Assembly (NCBI RefSeq): GCF_020911865.1
Contig: NZ_CP087131.1
Span: forward strand, 1,426,001-1,490,000
Origin: Chryseobacterium sp. C-71
Lineage (GTDB): Bacteria > Bacteroidota > Bacteroidia > Flavobacteriales > Weeksellaceae
Direction: 5' to 3'
DNA: 64,000 bases
Below are positions 17,199 to 27,132 of the stretch, in pieces. A model generated the notes under the pieces. It was not told where the DNA came from, searched no databases, and saw nothing but the letters and a program-made list of their open reading frames with translations. The position numbers and the translations under genes are program-made. Numbering within the stretch: the first letter of the stretch is position 1; every line of letters begins with the position of its first letter.

Positions 17199-19442
17199 AT
17201 GAAAAAATTCTCTATAATTTCTCTTGGTATTTTGGCAACTTTACAGATGGTAAAGGCTCAGAATATTTCATCAAAAAAATGGGCAGATCTATTTTCTTAC
17301 AATAATGTTTTGGCATTAAAAGAAGATAACGGAAAAATAGTTGCAGCCACAGAAAATGGAATTTTTTATTATACTGTTTCTACAGGTGAAATTTCAAAGC
17401 TTTCTAAAGCAAACGGACTGCATGAAGTGAAAATTTCAGCTTTCGATTATAATCCGCAGACAAAAATTGGACTTGTAGGCTATCAAAACGGTTCTTTGGA
17501 TGTTATTACACCTCAGGGAATTACGTATGTTATTGACATTCCTATTGCCATCGGATATAACGGAAGCAAAAAAATCAATCACATCTCAATCACAGGTGAT
17601 AGAGCTGTAGTTTCCGTAGGATATGGAGTTTCTATTTTTGATCTGAAAAAGAAAGAATTTGGTGATTCTGCGTTCTTTGTTACCGGAGGAGTTTATCAGG
17701 CAAGTAATGAAGCTACAATTAAAGATAATAAAGTTTTTTCTGTAACCAATACAGGATTAAAAACCCATGAACTGAATACAACATTTCCGGTATTCACGAC
17801 ATGGACGACAGAATTGGCTGGAAACTTCACAGATATAGATTCAGAAAACATAGTCGCTTTTTCATCTGCTACAACAACCTACATTTACAATAATGGAGTT
17901 TCTACACCACTTGCACAGGCTTTTGGAAATGTGAGCGATGTGGTAGTGAATGCTGACAATATCGTTATTACAGATGCCAGCAGAATTTACAGCTATAATA
18001 CAAATGGAACTTTCACAGGATCAGTAACCGTTGGAGAGAATTGCAATACGGCAACAAAGGTGGGCTCAAAAATATTTTGCGGAACTATTTTATCTGGTTT
18101 AAAGAGTGAAGATAATGTTATCTATAAACCGGATGGACCATACAATAATATTTCTTATAAGATATCTTTGCTGAATAACCAAATTTGGGTTTCTACAGGA
18201 GGTAGAGATGCTTATAATCAACCAATATTAAGGGATCTCGGTTACTATCATTTTGATGGAGGCAAATGGAATTATCCGGATTATTTTGTAAATAACCCTA
18301 TAAATTTCAACGTATTAGATGCAGTAGCAAATCCATCAAATCCTAGTGAAGTATTTTTTGCTAACTATTCATTCTCGAATGGCGAGAAAGGGATTTACAA
18401 AATGGAGAATAATGTTTTTAAGAAAGTTTATAAGAATAACGATTCTGCTCCTGCTTATAATCGCCCAATAGGTATAACATTTGATGAAAACAATAACTTA
18501 TTTGTTTCTGCCGGTCTTATAGAAAATGTTTCTGCAAACGCAGGATATTATTTTTACAACAGAACTGCAGATGACTTTACTCTGGTTCCTATTGTTGGTG
18601 CGGTATCTACTCAAAAACCATTTGCGAAAGAAGGATACTTATATATACCTTGTCCATATTTTGACCCTGGTGGATTAATTATCAAAGAATATGGTAACAA
18701 TCCATCGTCAACAACATCACCATTTAAGATTATACGTAAGGAAAATAACTTGCCTGCTAATGGAACAGTGTCGGCAGCAATTGACAAGAATAATGATGTA
18801 TGGATTGGTACACGAATAGGTCTCAGAATTCTTTCAAACCCAAAATCAGCGATTACAGAAAACAACCCTCAAACTACTCCTATTGTCATCGAACAAAATG
18901 GTATTGCTGAAGAACTATTTCGTGATAACAGCATTCTTCAAATTGAAGTTGATGGAGGAAATCAAAAATGGGTTTCCATAGAAGACGGTGGCGTTTATTA
19001 CTTATCAGCATCTGGCGAACAAGTGATCAAGAGATTTACAAAAGAAAACTCGCCTCTTCCAACCAACAGTGTAACTGACATCAAGGTCGATAAAACCAAT
19101 GGGAAGGTTTACTTTGTAACACTTGATGGAATTGTAACTTACCAAGGTGATGTTGCAGATGTAACCTCTGACTTCGGAAATGTTTTAGTCTATCCAAATC
19201 CTGTGGTTTATGCCCAGTTTAAAGGTAAAGTAACGATTAAAGGTTTAGCTGAGAAAACAAATATAAGAATTACTGATGCTGCAGGAAACATCGTGCATTC
19301 TGCAGTTGCCAGAACGGGATATTACGAATGGGATCTCAATAATCAAAAAGGTAAAAGAGTTGCTTCAGGAATCTATTTTGTACTGATGACCAATGAAGAT
19401 GCAAGCGACAAAGCAACTGCAAAAATAGCCGTTGTTAACTAA
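17199..19442 (+). CDS. porZ: Type IX secretion system protein PorZ
   Basis: 747 residues with a signal peptide (MKKFSIISLGILATLQMVKAQ), an N-terminal PorZ beta-propeller block (KKWADLFSYNNVLALKEDNG) and two-component-regulator-type propeller repeats such as DKNNDVWIGTRIGLRILSN. A C-terminal type A sorting domain (VLVYPNPVVYAQFKGKVTI to ASGIYFVLMTNEDASDK) follows. PorZ is part of the cell-surface attachment complex that processes T9SS cargo. It overlaps recO by one base, and a porZ-recO pairing is common in flavobacteria. Its presence supports a T9SS-using organism. Confidence 0.9.
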   Translation: MKKFSIISLGILATLQMVKAQNISSKKWADLFSYNNVLALKEDNGKIVAATENGIFYYTVSTGEISKLSKANGLHEVKISAFDYNPQTKIGLVGYQNGSLDVITPQGITYVIDIPIAIGYNGSKKINHISITGDRAVVSVGYGVSIFDLKKKEFGDSAFFVTGGVYQASNEATIKDNKVFSVTNTGLKTHELNTTFPVFTTWTTELAGNFTDIDSENIVAFSSATTTYIYNNGVSTPLAQAFGNVSDVVVNADNIVITDASRIYSYNTNGTFTGSVTVGENCNTATKVGSKIFCGTILSGLKSEDNVIYKPDGPYNNISYKISLLNNQIWVSTGGRDAYNQPILRDLGYYHFDGGKWNYPDYFVNNPINFNVLDAVANPSNPSEVFFANYSFSNGEKGIYKMENNVFKKVYKNNDSAPAYNRPIGITFDENNNLFVSAGLIENVSANAGYYFYNRTADDFTLVPIVGAVSTQKPFAKEGYLYIPCPYFDPGGLIIKEYGNNPSSTTSPFKIIRKENNLPANGTVSAAIDKNNDVWIGTRIGLRILSNPKSAITENNPQTTPIVIEQNGIAEELFRDNSILQIEVDGGNQKWVSIEDGGVYYLSASGEQVIKRFTKENSPLPTNSVTDIKVDKTNGKVYFVTLDGIVTYQGDVADVTSDFGNVLVYPNPVVYAQFKGKVTIKGLAEKTNIRITDAAGNIVHSAVARTGYYEWDLNNQKGKRVASGIYFVLMTNEDASDKATAKIAVVN

Positions 19443-20128
19443 TGAATTCTCAAAACGGTTTTTTACTTTCATTTATAAAATATGGTGAAAACGATGCAAT
19501 TTTGCATTGTTTTACCGAAGAGGAAGGCTTTCAGACTTATTTTCTAAAGGGTATTTATACCCGAAATAATAAGAAGAAAGCCTTTCTTTTGCCTTTAAAT
19601 AAATTAAATTTTTCAATACGGGTTGGTAGAAGTGGCAGTATGCAGACGATATCTAATCTAGAAATACTGAATCTTCATGATGTTTATACAGACATCAAAG
19701 CCAATACTGTCGTATTTTTTATTTCAGATTTTTTAAACCAAATTTTAAGAAACGAAAATAAAAATCCAGCAGTGTTTTATGTCATTGATGAATTTATAGA
19801 CCAGCTCAACAACAAAAATTACCAGTCGCACCTTATTTTTTTAATTAAAATATTAAAAATTCAAGGAGTTGCACCACTTTTAGATGAAGGAAATTTTCTT
19901 GATCCGGAAACCGGAACTTTTTCTCATTTTTCTAGTCACCTGCTGTTTGATGAAGAAATTTCTTTATTTTGGAAGAGCATTATTTCGTCACCAAATCCTT
20001 ACGACAATAAAATTCCATTTTCAAAAAGAAAAGTTTTTTTAGACAGCATTTTGGTTTATTATCATTATCACATTTCGGATTTTAAAACTCCGAATTCTTT
20101 AGAAATTATTCAGCAGATTTTTGAATGA
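19442..20128 (+). CDS. recO: DNA repair protein RecO
   Basis: 228 residues. It opens with the OB-fold pattern NGFLLSFIKYGENDAILHCFTEEEGFQTYFLKG, followed by RKKAFLLPLN-type strands and a helical C-terminal half, as in RecO. RecO helps load RecA at single-strand gaps with RecR. Its start codon overlaps the porZ stop (TAATG), so it is cotranscribed. Confidence 0.88.
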   Translation: MNSQNGFLLSFIKYGENDAILHCFTEEEGFQTYFLKGIYTRNNKKKAFLLPLNKLNFSIRVGRSGSMQTISNLEILNLHDVYTDIKANTVVFFISDFLNQILRNENKNPAVFYVIDEFIDQLNNKNYQSHLIFLIKILKIQGVAPLLDEGNFLDPETGTFSHFSSHLLFDEEISLFWKSIISSPNPYDNKIPFSKRKVFLDSILVYYHYHISDFKTPNSLEIIQQIFE

Positions 20129-20131
20129 AAT

Positions 20132-20941
20132 TTATCCGTTATCCGAAAAACTCTCAAGGCTGGTCATTCCTCCATCCACAAAAATACTTGCTCCAGAAAT
20201 ATAATCTGCAAGATCACTTGCTAAAAAAGCCGCCAAATTCCCGATATCTTTTGGCTGACCAATTCTATTATAAGGAATCAGCTCAAGTAACGAATTCAAA
20301 GCATCCTTTGTTTCCCAAGCTTCTTTATTAATCGGCGTTTGAATCGCTCCTGGTCCAATAGAATTCACACGGATTTTATCTGCACCGTATTCCTGCGCCA
20401 AAGTCTGCATCAGCATTTTGATAGCTCCTTTACTTGCAGCATAATTTGCATGGCCAGCCCAAGGAATAATTTCGTGTACCGAACTGATATGAATGATTTT
20501 TCCACAAGCCACAGAACGGGTAGTATCGATTCCGCGACGTAGGAATTCTTTAATGGCTTCTCTTGAGCAAAGAAAATGTCCCGTAAGATTGACTCCCATG
20601 ACTGCATTCCAGTCGTCCAATGTCATTTCGGTAAATTTTGCATCTTTCTGAATTCCGGCATTATTGATGAGAATATCAACCGTACCGAATTTTGCAATGA
20701 CATCTTTAAACATTCTAATCACTTCATCCTCCTTTGAGACATCGCACTGATAAGTTATTCCGCTGCCTCCTGCATTGGTTATTTCCTTTAAAACTTCCTG
20801 AGCGCTATCGTGAGATTTTTCCGAAGAATGATTGATGATAACGGTTGCTCCGGCTTCGGCAATAGATTTTGCGATTCCTGTTCCTATTCCGCTTGATGCA
20901 CCTGTGATGATCGCAACCTGATTTTTTAATGATACTTCCAT
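20132..20941 (-). CDS. SDR family oxidoreductase (glucose 1-dehydrogenase-like)
   Basis: 269 residues. Classical short-chain dehydrogenase features are present: TGASSGIGTGIAKSIAEAGA (cofactor loop), LINNAGIQ, the Ser of IIHISSVHEI, the YAASKGAI catalytic Tyr/Lys and RVNSIGPGAIQTPIN. It resembles bacterial glucose 1-dehydrogenases, but the substrate cannot be fixed from sequence. It is convergent with recO, with stop codons a few bases apart. Confidence 0.88.
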   Translation of the reverse strand: MEVSLKNQVAIITGASSGIGTGIAKSIAEAGATVIINHSSEKSHDSAQEVLKEITNAGGSGITYQCDVSKEDEVIRMFKDVIAKFGTVDILINNAGIQKDAKFTEMTLDDWNAVMGVNLTGHFLCSREAIKEFLRRGIDTTRSVACGKIIHISSVHEIIPWAGHANYAASKGAIKMLMQTLAQEYGADKIRVNSIGPGAIQTPINKEAWETKDALNSLLELIPYNRIGQPKDIGNLAAFLASDLADYISGASIFVDGGMTSLESFSDNG

Positions 20942-21015
20942 AATGAATATTCAAATAGTGTCTAAACACAATTGAAAGTATCACGCCAAACTAGAAATTT
21001 ATTTTTTAAATTATC

Positions 21016-21498
21016 CTAGAGTTTTTTAAACAATAAGAACTGAGGTCCGCTTCTGCCTTCTCTCGTTTTACCTTCAAATTCATAACCGCTTTTGACATAC
21101 AATTCAAAAGCTGAGGTATTTTTTTCGTTTACTGCTAAAACAATCTCATTGCAATCTGCAAAATGTTCTTTTATAAAATAATCGACTTCAATCATTGCGG
21201 ATTTTCCAATTCCTTTTCCCTGAAAATTTGGGTTTACAGATAACGAACGAAGTAAAACCGAATCCGGATTTTCTGTAAGATCAAATTTATCGTCACCAAA
21301 ATCAAGCACAAAAAATCCGGCAATCTTTTCATCATAGAAAATGGTAATTGGGAAAGCGAAAAAATTTCCTTTCTGATTTCTCTCTTCTATTCTTTCTAAA
21401 GATTGTTTTGCCGTTGAGGTATACTGCGACTGAATATCACCCAGAACATAATCAAGTTCAGGAAGATCTTCAGGTTGATGAAATTTTAATTCAGTCAT
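21016..21498 (-). CDS. GNAT family N-acetyltransferase
   Basis: 160 residues. The acetyl-CoA site reads LRSLSVNPNFQGKGIGKSAM, a good match to the QxxGxG signature, and the C-terminal IVLAVNEKNTSAFELYVKSGYEFEG is typical. It belongs to a minus-strand run with the DUF1684 gene (4 bases upstream) and a small unknown gene. Substrate is unknown. Confidence 0.86.
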   Translation of the reverse strand: MTELKFHQPEDLPELDYVLGDIQSQYTSTAKQSLERIEERNQKGNFFAFPITIFYDEKIAGFFVLDFGDDKFDLTENPDSVLLRSLSVNPNFQGKGIGKSAMIEVDYFIKEHFADCNEIVLAVNEKNTSAFELYVKSGYEFEGKTREGRSGPQFLLFKKL

Positions 21499-21502
21499 AG
21501 TT

Positions 21503-22129
21503 TTAATGATGATAAATATCTTCGTACATCACTCCTGCTCGTATTTCTACCGCCAATTTATTTTCTTCAGGAACGATCGGGCAATTGTAATCATACGCAT
21601 TGTAAGCACAGAAAGGCTGATAAGATTGATTAAAATCTAAAACAATTGTATTGCCGCTTGGAATTTTCAGATCCATATATTTTCCGCCACCATAAGTTTC
21701 TTTATTGTTGGTTTCATCATGAAAAGGAAGAAAAAGATGATTTTTATATTTTTCCATTTTCATTAAATCTAAACTTTGGTAAATGGTTAAGGTATAAGAT
21801 TTTCCATCTAATTCAAAGGTTGCTTTTCCAAACTCCTGATACGATTTTGATTTTCCTGATGATGTTGGCAAATCAAAAGGTTGAGGATTTTCAGTTTTAA
21901 TAAATCTTGCAGTAACTCTGTATTTTAAATCAATCGGAAAGAAAGGATGTCGTTTAAATTTCTTGAAATTATCATCTCTCAAAGGTGTTTCTTTTGGGTC
22001 TAAATATTCTTTATTTAAATCTTGCTGAAATTTCTTGATTTCTTTAATTTCTTTCGATTGCCTTTTATTGATTTGGGAAAATGCAAATACTGGAAGTATA
22101 AAAAATAGAAATAGGATATATTTTTTCAT
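21503..22129 (-). CDS. DUF1684 family secreted protein
   Basis: 208 residues with a signal peptide (MKKYILFLFFILPVFAFSQ). The body shows the DUF1684 pattern: ATFELDGKSYTLTIYQSLDL, LFLPFHDETNNKETYGGGKY, and the C-terminal FNQSYQPFCAYNAYDYNCPIVPEENKL. The biochemical role of this family is not established. It is separated by 4 bases from genes on both sides, so it is in an operon. Confidence 0.85.
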   Translation of the reverse strand: MKKYILFLFFILPVFAFSQINKRQSKEIKEIKKFQQDLNKEYLDPKETPLRDDNFKKFKRHPFFPIDLKYRVTARFIKTENPQPFDLPTSSGKSKSYQEFGKATFELDGKSYTLTIYQSLDLMKMEKYKNHLFLPFHDETNNKETYGGGKYMDLKIPSGNTIVLDFNQSYQPFCAYNAYDYNCPIVPEENKLAVEIRAGVMYEDIYHH

Positions 22130-22133
22130 TGAA

Positions 22134-22529
22134 TTATTCTGAAATTTTAATTCTGTAAATATCTGACGAATTTCTTTTAATTGATTTCACAAAAAAACCA
22201 CCTTCTTCAGGAATGATCTCTTTAAAATCAAAACTTTTGCAGTCTTTCGGAAGACCTGAAAAGATTAAAGTAAACCAAAAATCTCTCATAAAGGGAACAG
22301 CCGTCCAGTTTGGATAAATAGTGATATTTTCAGCGTGAATTAATTTACTTTTGTGACTGGAAGAATTGTCTACCAAGTAAGTCGTATTCCAGATTCTGAT
22401 AAGATTTCCCAAAAACGGTGACGCTGGGAAACAGCAATGCACAATCACCTGCTTCTCTTCATCAACTTTTGTTTGAAGAGATTCCAGCAATTCTTTTGCG
22501 ATAATGGGTTTTACAATGACTTCTTCCAT
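22134..22529 (-). CDS. Hypothetical protein
   Basis: 131 residues, soluble, no signal peptide. It contains VIVHCCFPASPFLGNLIRIWNTTYLVD and DFWFTLIFSGLPKDCKSFDF. I do not recognise a named family. It is the first gene of the tightly spaced run with the DUF1684 and GNAT genes, which suggests shared regulation. Confidence 0.7.
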   Translation of the reverse strand: MEEVIVKPIIAKELLESLQTKVDEEKQVIVHCCFPASPFLGNLIRIWNTTYLVDNSSSHKSKLIHAENITIYPNWTAVPFMRDFWFTLIFSGLPKDCKSFDFKEIIPEEGGFFVKSIKRNSSDIYRIKISE

Positions 22530-22599
22530 AGTTGATGGTTAAAATAGGTAATTTTTCAGCGCTGTCTAATTACTTATTGCCGATTACTCTTACTTATAT

Positions 22600-24105
22600 T
22601 TAATATTTGAGTTCTAATTTTTCTTTACTGTAAGCTCTCACTTTCTCTGTAAGTTCAGGATTGTTGGCTAATTTCTGTCCATAAGACGGAATCATTTCCA
22701 ATAATTTTTCTCTCCACTCACCATTCAATTTTTCAGGAAAACATTTTTCAAGAATATTGACCATTGCAAAAACTGCCGTGGAAGCTCCGGGAGATGCACC
22801 TAGCAGAGAAGCAATCGTCCCTGCCTGATTAACTACGACCTCGGTTCCGAATTCAAGTTTTCCACCCTGTTTTCCATCTCTTTTAATAACCTGTACCCGT
22901 TGTCCTGCAACTTTCAGTTCCCAGTCTTCCTCTTTGGCGTCTTTCACAAATTCTCTTAAATGCTGAATTCTCTGAGCTTTGGTCATCGCAACCTGCTGAA
23001 CCAGATATTTTGTAAGAGGAATGTTGTGCCACCAAGCTCCGAAAAGTGATTTTATATTCTTTGTGTTGACACTTGCAGGCAAATCAAGATAATTTCCTTC
23101 TTTTAAAAATTTAGTAGAAAATCCTGCAAAAGGACCAAATAATAATGCCTTTTTACCGTCAATAATTCTTAAATCCAAATGCGGAACCGACATTGGCGGT
23201 GCATCAACAGTCGCCTGAGTATACACTTTTGCCTGATGTTTTTTTACCAGCTCAGGATTATGTGTCACCAGCCATTCTCCGGAAACCGGAAAACCACCAT
23301 AACCTTCACTTTCTTTAATGTCTGAACTTTCCAGCAAAGGTAAAGCATATCCTCCGGCTCCGATGAACACAAAGTCTGCAACCACTTCCTGTTTGTGACT
23401 GTGAATTCTGTCTTTGACCTTCATTTCCCACTTTCCATCATCTCTTGGGTCGATGTCTTTTACTTCATGATACAAGAAAACTTCAACATTTGAATCTTCC
23501 AATAAATGTCTTCCCATTTTTCGGGTTAAGCTTCCGAAATTAACATCGGTTCCCAAATCCATTTTTGTGGCTGCCAGAACTTCTGACTCATTTCTTTTGC
23601 TCATCACCAAAGGAATCCATTCTCTTAATTGATTATGATCAGTTGAAAATTCCATTGCTGAAAACAATGGAGAACCTTTCATCGCTTCATGGCGTTTTTT
23701 AAGATATTCGGCATCTTTTTCGCCAAATACCAAACTCATGTGTGCACAAGAATTGATGAAATCTGAAGGAGTCGAAATATATTTTTTGTCAATAAGATAA
23801 GACCAAAACTGTTTTGAAATTTCAAATTGTTCGGCAATTTTTTCTGCTTTTGAAATATCGATTGTTCCGTCTTGATTTTCCGGTGTATAATTCAATTCGC
23901 AGAAAGCTGAATGCCCTGTTCCTGCATTATTCCATGCAGCGGTGCTTTCTTTGGCAAATCTTCCCAATCTTTCGAAGATTGCTATATTTAAATTGGGATC
24001 AAATTCGTGAAGTAAAGTTGCTAATGTGGCACTCATAATTCCGCCTCCGATTAGAACAACATCATATTTTGGTTTTGGTGTTCTGCTTAAAATTGTATTC
24101 GGCAT
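22600..24105 (-). CDS. mqo: Malate:quinone oxidoreductase
   Basis: 501 residues, the family length. Mqo oxidises malate to oxaloacetate and passes electrons to the quinone pool at the inner face of the membrane. The FAD-binding N-terminus reads DVVLIGGGIMSATLATLLHEF, followed by ESTAAWNNAGTGHSAFCELNYTP, a strong Mqo signature. TSFGALTRKMGRH-like text and LLGASPGASTAVFAMV near the C-terminus also match. It is a single-gene unit. Confidence 0.96.
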   Translation of the reverse strand: MPNTILSRTPKPKYDVVLIGGGIMSATLATLLHEFDPNLNIAIFERLGRFAKESTAAWNNAGTGHSAFCELNYTPENQDGTIDISKAEKIAEQFEISKQFWSYLIDKKYISTPSDFINSCAHMSLVFGEKDAEYLKKRHEAMKGSPLFSAMEFSTDHNQLREWIPLVMSKRNESEVLAATKMDLGTDVNFGSLTRKMGRHLLEDSNVEVFLYHEVKDIDPRDDGKWEMKVKDRIHSHKQEVVADFVFIGAGGYALPLLESSDIKESEGYGGFPVSGEWLVTHNPELVKKHQAKVYTQATVDAPPMSVPHLDLRIIDGKKALLFGPFAGFSTKFLKEGNYLDLPASVNTKNIKSLFGAWWHNIPLTKYLVQQVAMTKAQRIQHLREFVKDAKEEDWELKVAGQRVQVIKRDGKQGGKLEFGTEVVVNQAGTIASLLGASPGASTAVFAMVNILEKCFPEKLNGEWREKLLEMIPSYGQKLANNPELTEKVRAYSKEKLELKY

Positions 24106-24772
24106 TCCATTAAATTTACTACGAATTTCGGGAAAAGTTTTTTATCAAATGCGTGTTTAATGATTTTTAACATGGTAAATTTTGATTTGAAATTTTGGAA
24201 TTTATTCTCTCGCAGATTGAACGGATTTTGTAGATTTTCTAATTGAACCTGTAAAAAGAAAATTATTGAAAATCGGTTATTTTTGATTGTGCTTAATTTA
24301 TCGCAAAGTCAAACAAAGAATTTTAAATCTTTTCCGTAATGAGTTATACAAAGGCGTAAACTCAATAAAGAAATACAAGGTTTTTTTCAATGATGACAGA
24401 TTGTAGCCAATTATCAAAATTATATATGTGGTTGCTCCGTAGGTGCAAAATGTTTGTAGAAATAAATAGCACTGAGGAATTGAGAGCTCCGTAGGAGCGA
24501 GACGATTTTATCATTCCACTTGTTGTTTTTACACATTATAATTGGCTCTTTTTTACTTTCTCCTTGGCTATGAAACATCGAATTGCAACAGCCCGACTTG
24601 AACGGAGCTCTTTTTGCCGGAGCAAAGCGGAGGCGAAAAAGCGGGAGTGGAAGGCGGAAATAGCTGCCATAAAAATATAAAATTGCTATTCGACGTACTG
24701 TCAAAAGCTTCCATAAAAAAACACCAGCAAACAAATGCTGATGTTCTATTTTTGATTTAGTTTAAAATATTC
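24106..24772. repeat. Intergenic region with interspersed repeats (TAGCCCCGATTG family, copy 2, at 24590-24668)
   Basis: The spacer between mqo and gpsA has no credible gene. At 24420-24510 are CTCCGTAGGTGCAAAATG and GCTCCGTAGGAGCGAGACG, a common Bacteroidota repeat type. At 24590-24668 is AGCCCGACTTGAACGGAGCTC, then an inverted TTTTTGCC/GGCGAAAAAG core and GCGGGAGTGGAAGGCGGAAATAG, related to the copies at 11853 and 56978. Confidence 0.6.
24716..24748 (-). terminator. Terminator of gpsA
   Basis: On the minus strand AACATCAGCA pairs with TGCTGGTGTT (one wobble) around a 5-6 base loop and is followed by a T-run. Confidence 0.7.
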
Positions 24773-25813
24773 TTAATTCAATTTTGCAGTCAGTTTTTTG
24801 AACTGTTTCTCTGCGTTTTTACCCTCATACAAAATCGCATAAATAGTATCAATGATGGGAAGTTCAAGATTTTTCTGTCTTGCCGTTTTATAAATTGAAT
24901 CAGCAGCATAATACCCTTCTGCAACCATATTCATCGACTGAATAGCTGATTTTACGGTGTAGCCTTTTCCAATTAAGTTCCCTAAGTTTCTGTTTCTTGA
25001 GAACAATGAATAAGCCGTCACGAGTAAATCTCCCAAATAAGCACTCTCGTTCACATCTCTAGGTGCTTCGTAAATCGCTTCGAGGAAGGTTTCCATCTCA
25101 CGGATCGCATTGGATACAAAAACCGCCGTAAAGTTATCTCCGTAACCTAAACCGCTTGCAATACCCGCTCCGATTGCGAAAATATTTTTAAGAATGGCAC
25201 TGTACTCATTTCCTAAAATATCTTTGCTGGAATTGACTTTGATAAAATCAGAATTAAAAATTCCAACCAATTTATCTGAAGTTTCATCTTCAACAGTAGC
25301 AACTGTCAGATAAGACAATCTTTCCATCGCAACTTCTTCTGCGTGACAAGGCCCCGCAATGACTGCCTGATTTCTGAAACCGATTTGGAATTCTTCCTTT
25401 AAATAATGCGCTACGACATCATTGACTTTAGGAATTATCCCTTTGATTGCCGATACAAAAATTTTGTCTTTGTACTCACAGGTCATTTTATCCATCGTGT
25501 CTGACAGATAAATGGACGGAGTCGCCAAAACCACCACATCGCAAGCTGTAACCAACTCATTGATATCGGTTGTAAGCTTTAAATTTTTAAGATTAAAATT
25601 AACTGCCGTAAGATACGTCGGGTTGTGACCACGAAGCTCGATTGCACCTTTTACAAATTCACTTCTCACGCACCAATGTACTGTTTTACAGTTTTCAACA
25701 AGCATTTTCACAATCGCCGTAGCAAAACTTCCGCTGCCGACAACTCCTACAGAAATGTCTTTTTTAGGCTTTTTTGAGTTTGCAGATTCTGAAATTGTTT
25801 TCTTTTTCGCCAT
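24773..25813 (-). CDS. gpsA: NAD(P)H-dependent glycerol-3-phosphate dehydrogenase
   Basis: 346 residues from the ATG at 25811-25813 (MAKKKTISES); the upstream extension is poor. GpsA makes sn-glycerol 3-phosphate for phospholipids. Visible are the NAD-binding GVVGSGSFATAIVKML, VVLATPSIY, FVSAIKGI, the AVIAGPCHAEEVA block, the catalytic LKNIFAIGAGIASGLGYGDN and VSNAIREMETF. A Lys-rich N-terminal extension of about 25 residues precedes the fold. Confidence 0.94.
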   Translation of the reverse strand: MAKKKTISESANSKKPKKDISVGVVGSGSFATAIVKMLVENCKTVHWCVRSEFVKGAIELRGHNPTYLTAVNFNLKNLKLTTDINELVTACDVVVLATPSIYLSDTMDKMTCEYKDKIFVSAIKGIIPKVNDVVAHYLKEEFQIGFRNQAVIAGPCHAEEVAMERLSYLTVATVEDETSDKLVGIFNSDFIKVNSSKDILGNEYSAILKNIFAIGAGIASGLGYGDNFTAVFVSNAIREMETFLEAIYEAPRDVNESAYLGDLLVTAYSLFSRNRNLGNLIGKGYTVKSAIQSMNMVAEGYYAADSIYKTARQKNLELPIIDTIYAILYEGKNAEKQFKKLTAKLN

Positions 25814-25990
25814 AATTAAAGTGTGAACTGCAAATATATTAAAACAAAGAATCAACAAGACTTTATAAATCTGATAAACCTCATTTTTTGAAAAATTTAA
25901 CATTGCTATACAATTAAATATCTAAAAATCCGTTAAATATGGATTATCATAAATTTAAATTAAAGATATCGCTCAAATATTATTTTTAAT

Positions 25991-25998
25991 TAAATTTG
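25991..25998 (+). promoter_or_regulatory. -7 promoter element TAAATTTG
   Basis: Perfect TAnnTTTG match, 39 bases before the M23 peptidase ATG. Confidence 0.5.
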
Positions 25999-26036
25999 CA
26001 CCCTTAAAACGGTTTTTAAATTCTAAGAAAGAGAAA

Positions 26037-27062
26037 ATGAAGAAATTTTTAAGAAGCAAAAAGAAGGTAAACATTCTGATTGGGGGACTTTTACTGATAG
26101 TTTTTGCACAAAGTATTTTTATCGCCAACTTATTTTCAAAAAAAGATGATAAAAATTACGAAGTTAATCTGGTAAAAATAAACACCGAAAAAGACAGTGT
26201 AGATTACCTGAAAATGAAGACTGACCTTAGTTTAGTAGATCAAACAGTAGGACAGCTGAATTCATTTTTAAAATCTAAAGACATCAAGAATGAAAAACTC
26301 ATGGTTCTTGATAGCGACAGTATCTCAAACTCTATTTATCTGGCAAAACAATCAAACAGATACAGCAAATATCTGATGGACTTGCAGAAAAAACTGATGC
26401 AGGTTCCTTTGGGAATGCCTAGTGAGGGTTATATTTCATCTAATTTTGGGATCAGAAAAAACCCAATTCCATTCAAAACAGTGTATGCATCTGTAAAATC
26501 AATTGCAGAAACAAAGCCAGCAGCTGTTGCTGTAGCCACTCCAAAACCTGAAGTAAAAGCAGAACCTTACGAAAAAATATTAGAAGTAACGGACAGTTAC
26601 GGAAATAAACGTGAGGTAAAAGTTTGGGTAACACCAAAAGCGAAAACAGAGGCTGTTGCTGCCGCACCTACAACTTCTTCTACGAAAACTGTTGCTACAA
26701 ATACATCAAAAGCACCTGAGAAAAACAATCCACCTGCAGAAGCCGACCAAATGCAGTTTCATAAAGGTTTAGATATTGCCGTTCCTTTTGGATCTGATGT
26801 CATTGCTACAGCAGCCGGAACAGTTATTTTTTCAGGGCAAAAAGGTGGTTATGGAAATTGTGTGATTGTTTCCCACGGAAATGGTCTGGCAACACTTTAC
26901 GGACATTTATCACAATTAGTTGCTAAGGCAAATGATAAAGTAAAAGTAGGACAAGTGATTGCAAAATCAGGAAATTCAGGACGTTCGACAGGTCCGCATT
27001 TGCATTATGAGGTGCACAAGAACAATACTCCGGTTAATCCGAAGTTGTTTATGAATTTGTAA
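26037..27062 (+). CDS. M23 family (LytM-type) metallopeptidase with an insertion in the domain
   Basis: 341 residues. A short cytoplasmic basic start is followed by one membrane segment (VNILIGGLLLIVFAQSIFIANLF), a coiled-coil stretch, then the peptidase. Zinc ligands are in QFHKGLDIAVPFGSDV and GPHLHYEVH. The domain normally runs straight from SSNFGIRKNP to FHKGLD, but here about 85 residues rich in Ala, Pro, Lys and Thr (about 150-235) lie between them. The enzyme probably trims peptidoglycan or acts as an activator of amidases. Confidence 0.88.
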   Translation: MKKFLRSKKKVNILIGGLLLIVFAQSIFIANLFSKKDDKNYEVNLVKINTEKDSVDYLKMKTDLSLVDQTVGQLNSFLKSKDIKNEKLMVLDSDSISNSIYLAKQSNRYSKYLMDLQKKLMQVPLGMPSEGYISSNFGIRKNPIPFKTVYASVKSIAETKPAAVAVATPKPEVKAEPYEKILEVTDSYGNKREVKVWVTPKAKTEAVAAAPTTSSTKTVATNTSKAPEKNNPPAEADQMQFHKGLDIAVPFGSDVIATAAGTVIFSGQKGGYGNCVIVSHGNGLATLYGHLSQLVAKANDKVKVGQVIAKSGNSGRSTGPHLHYEVHKNNTPVNPKLFMNL

Positions 27063-27078
27063 ATTTGATTTAGATAAC

Positions 27079-27121
27079 AAGAGCCTCGGCGGCACCTTTG
27101 GTGCCGCCGAGGCTCTTATGA
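27079..27121. terminator. Very strong GC-rich hairpin after the M23 gene
   Basis: AAGAGCCTCGGCGGCACC and its exact reverse complement, separated by three to four bases. The 18-bp GC-rich perfect stem stands out in AT-rich DNA. It probably ends the M23 transcript, although the T-run is short. Confidence 0.7.
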
Positions 27122-27132
27122 CGATTTATTAA

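Noticed and set aside
24420..24734. 104-residue minus-strand frame
   Set aside because: Made entirely of interspersed repeat DNA (CTCCGTAGG and TAGCCCC-like elements); composition is not protein-like.
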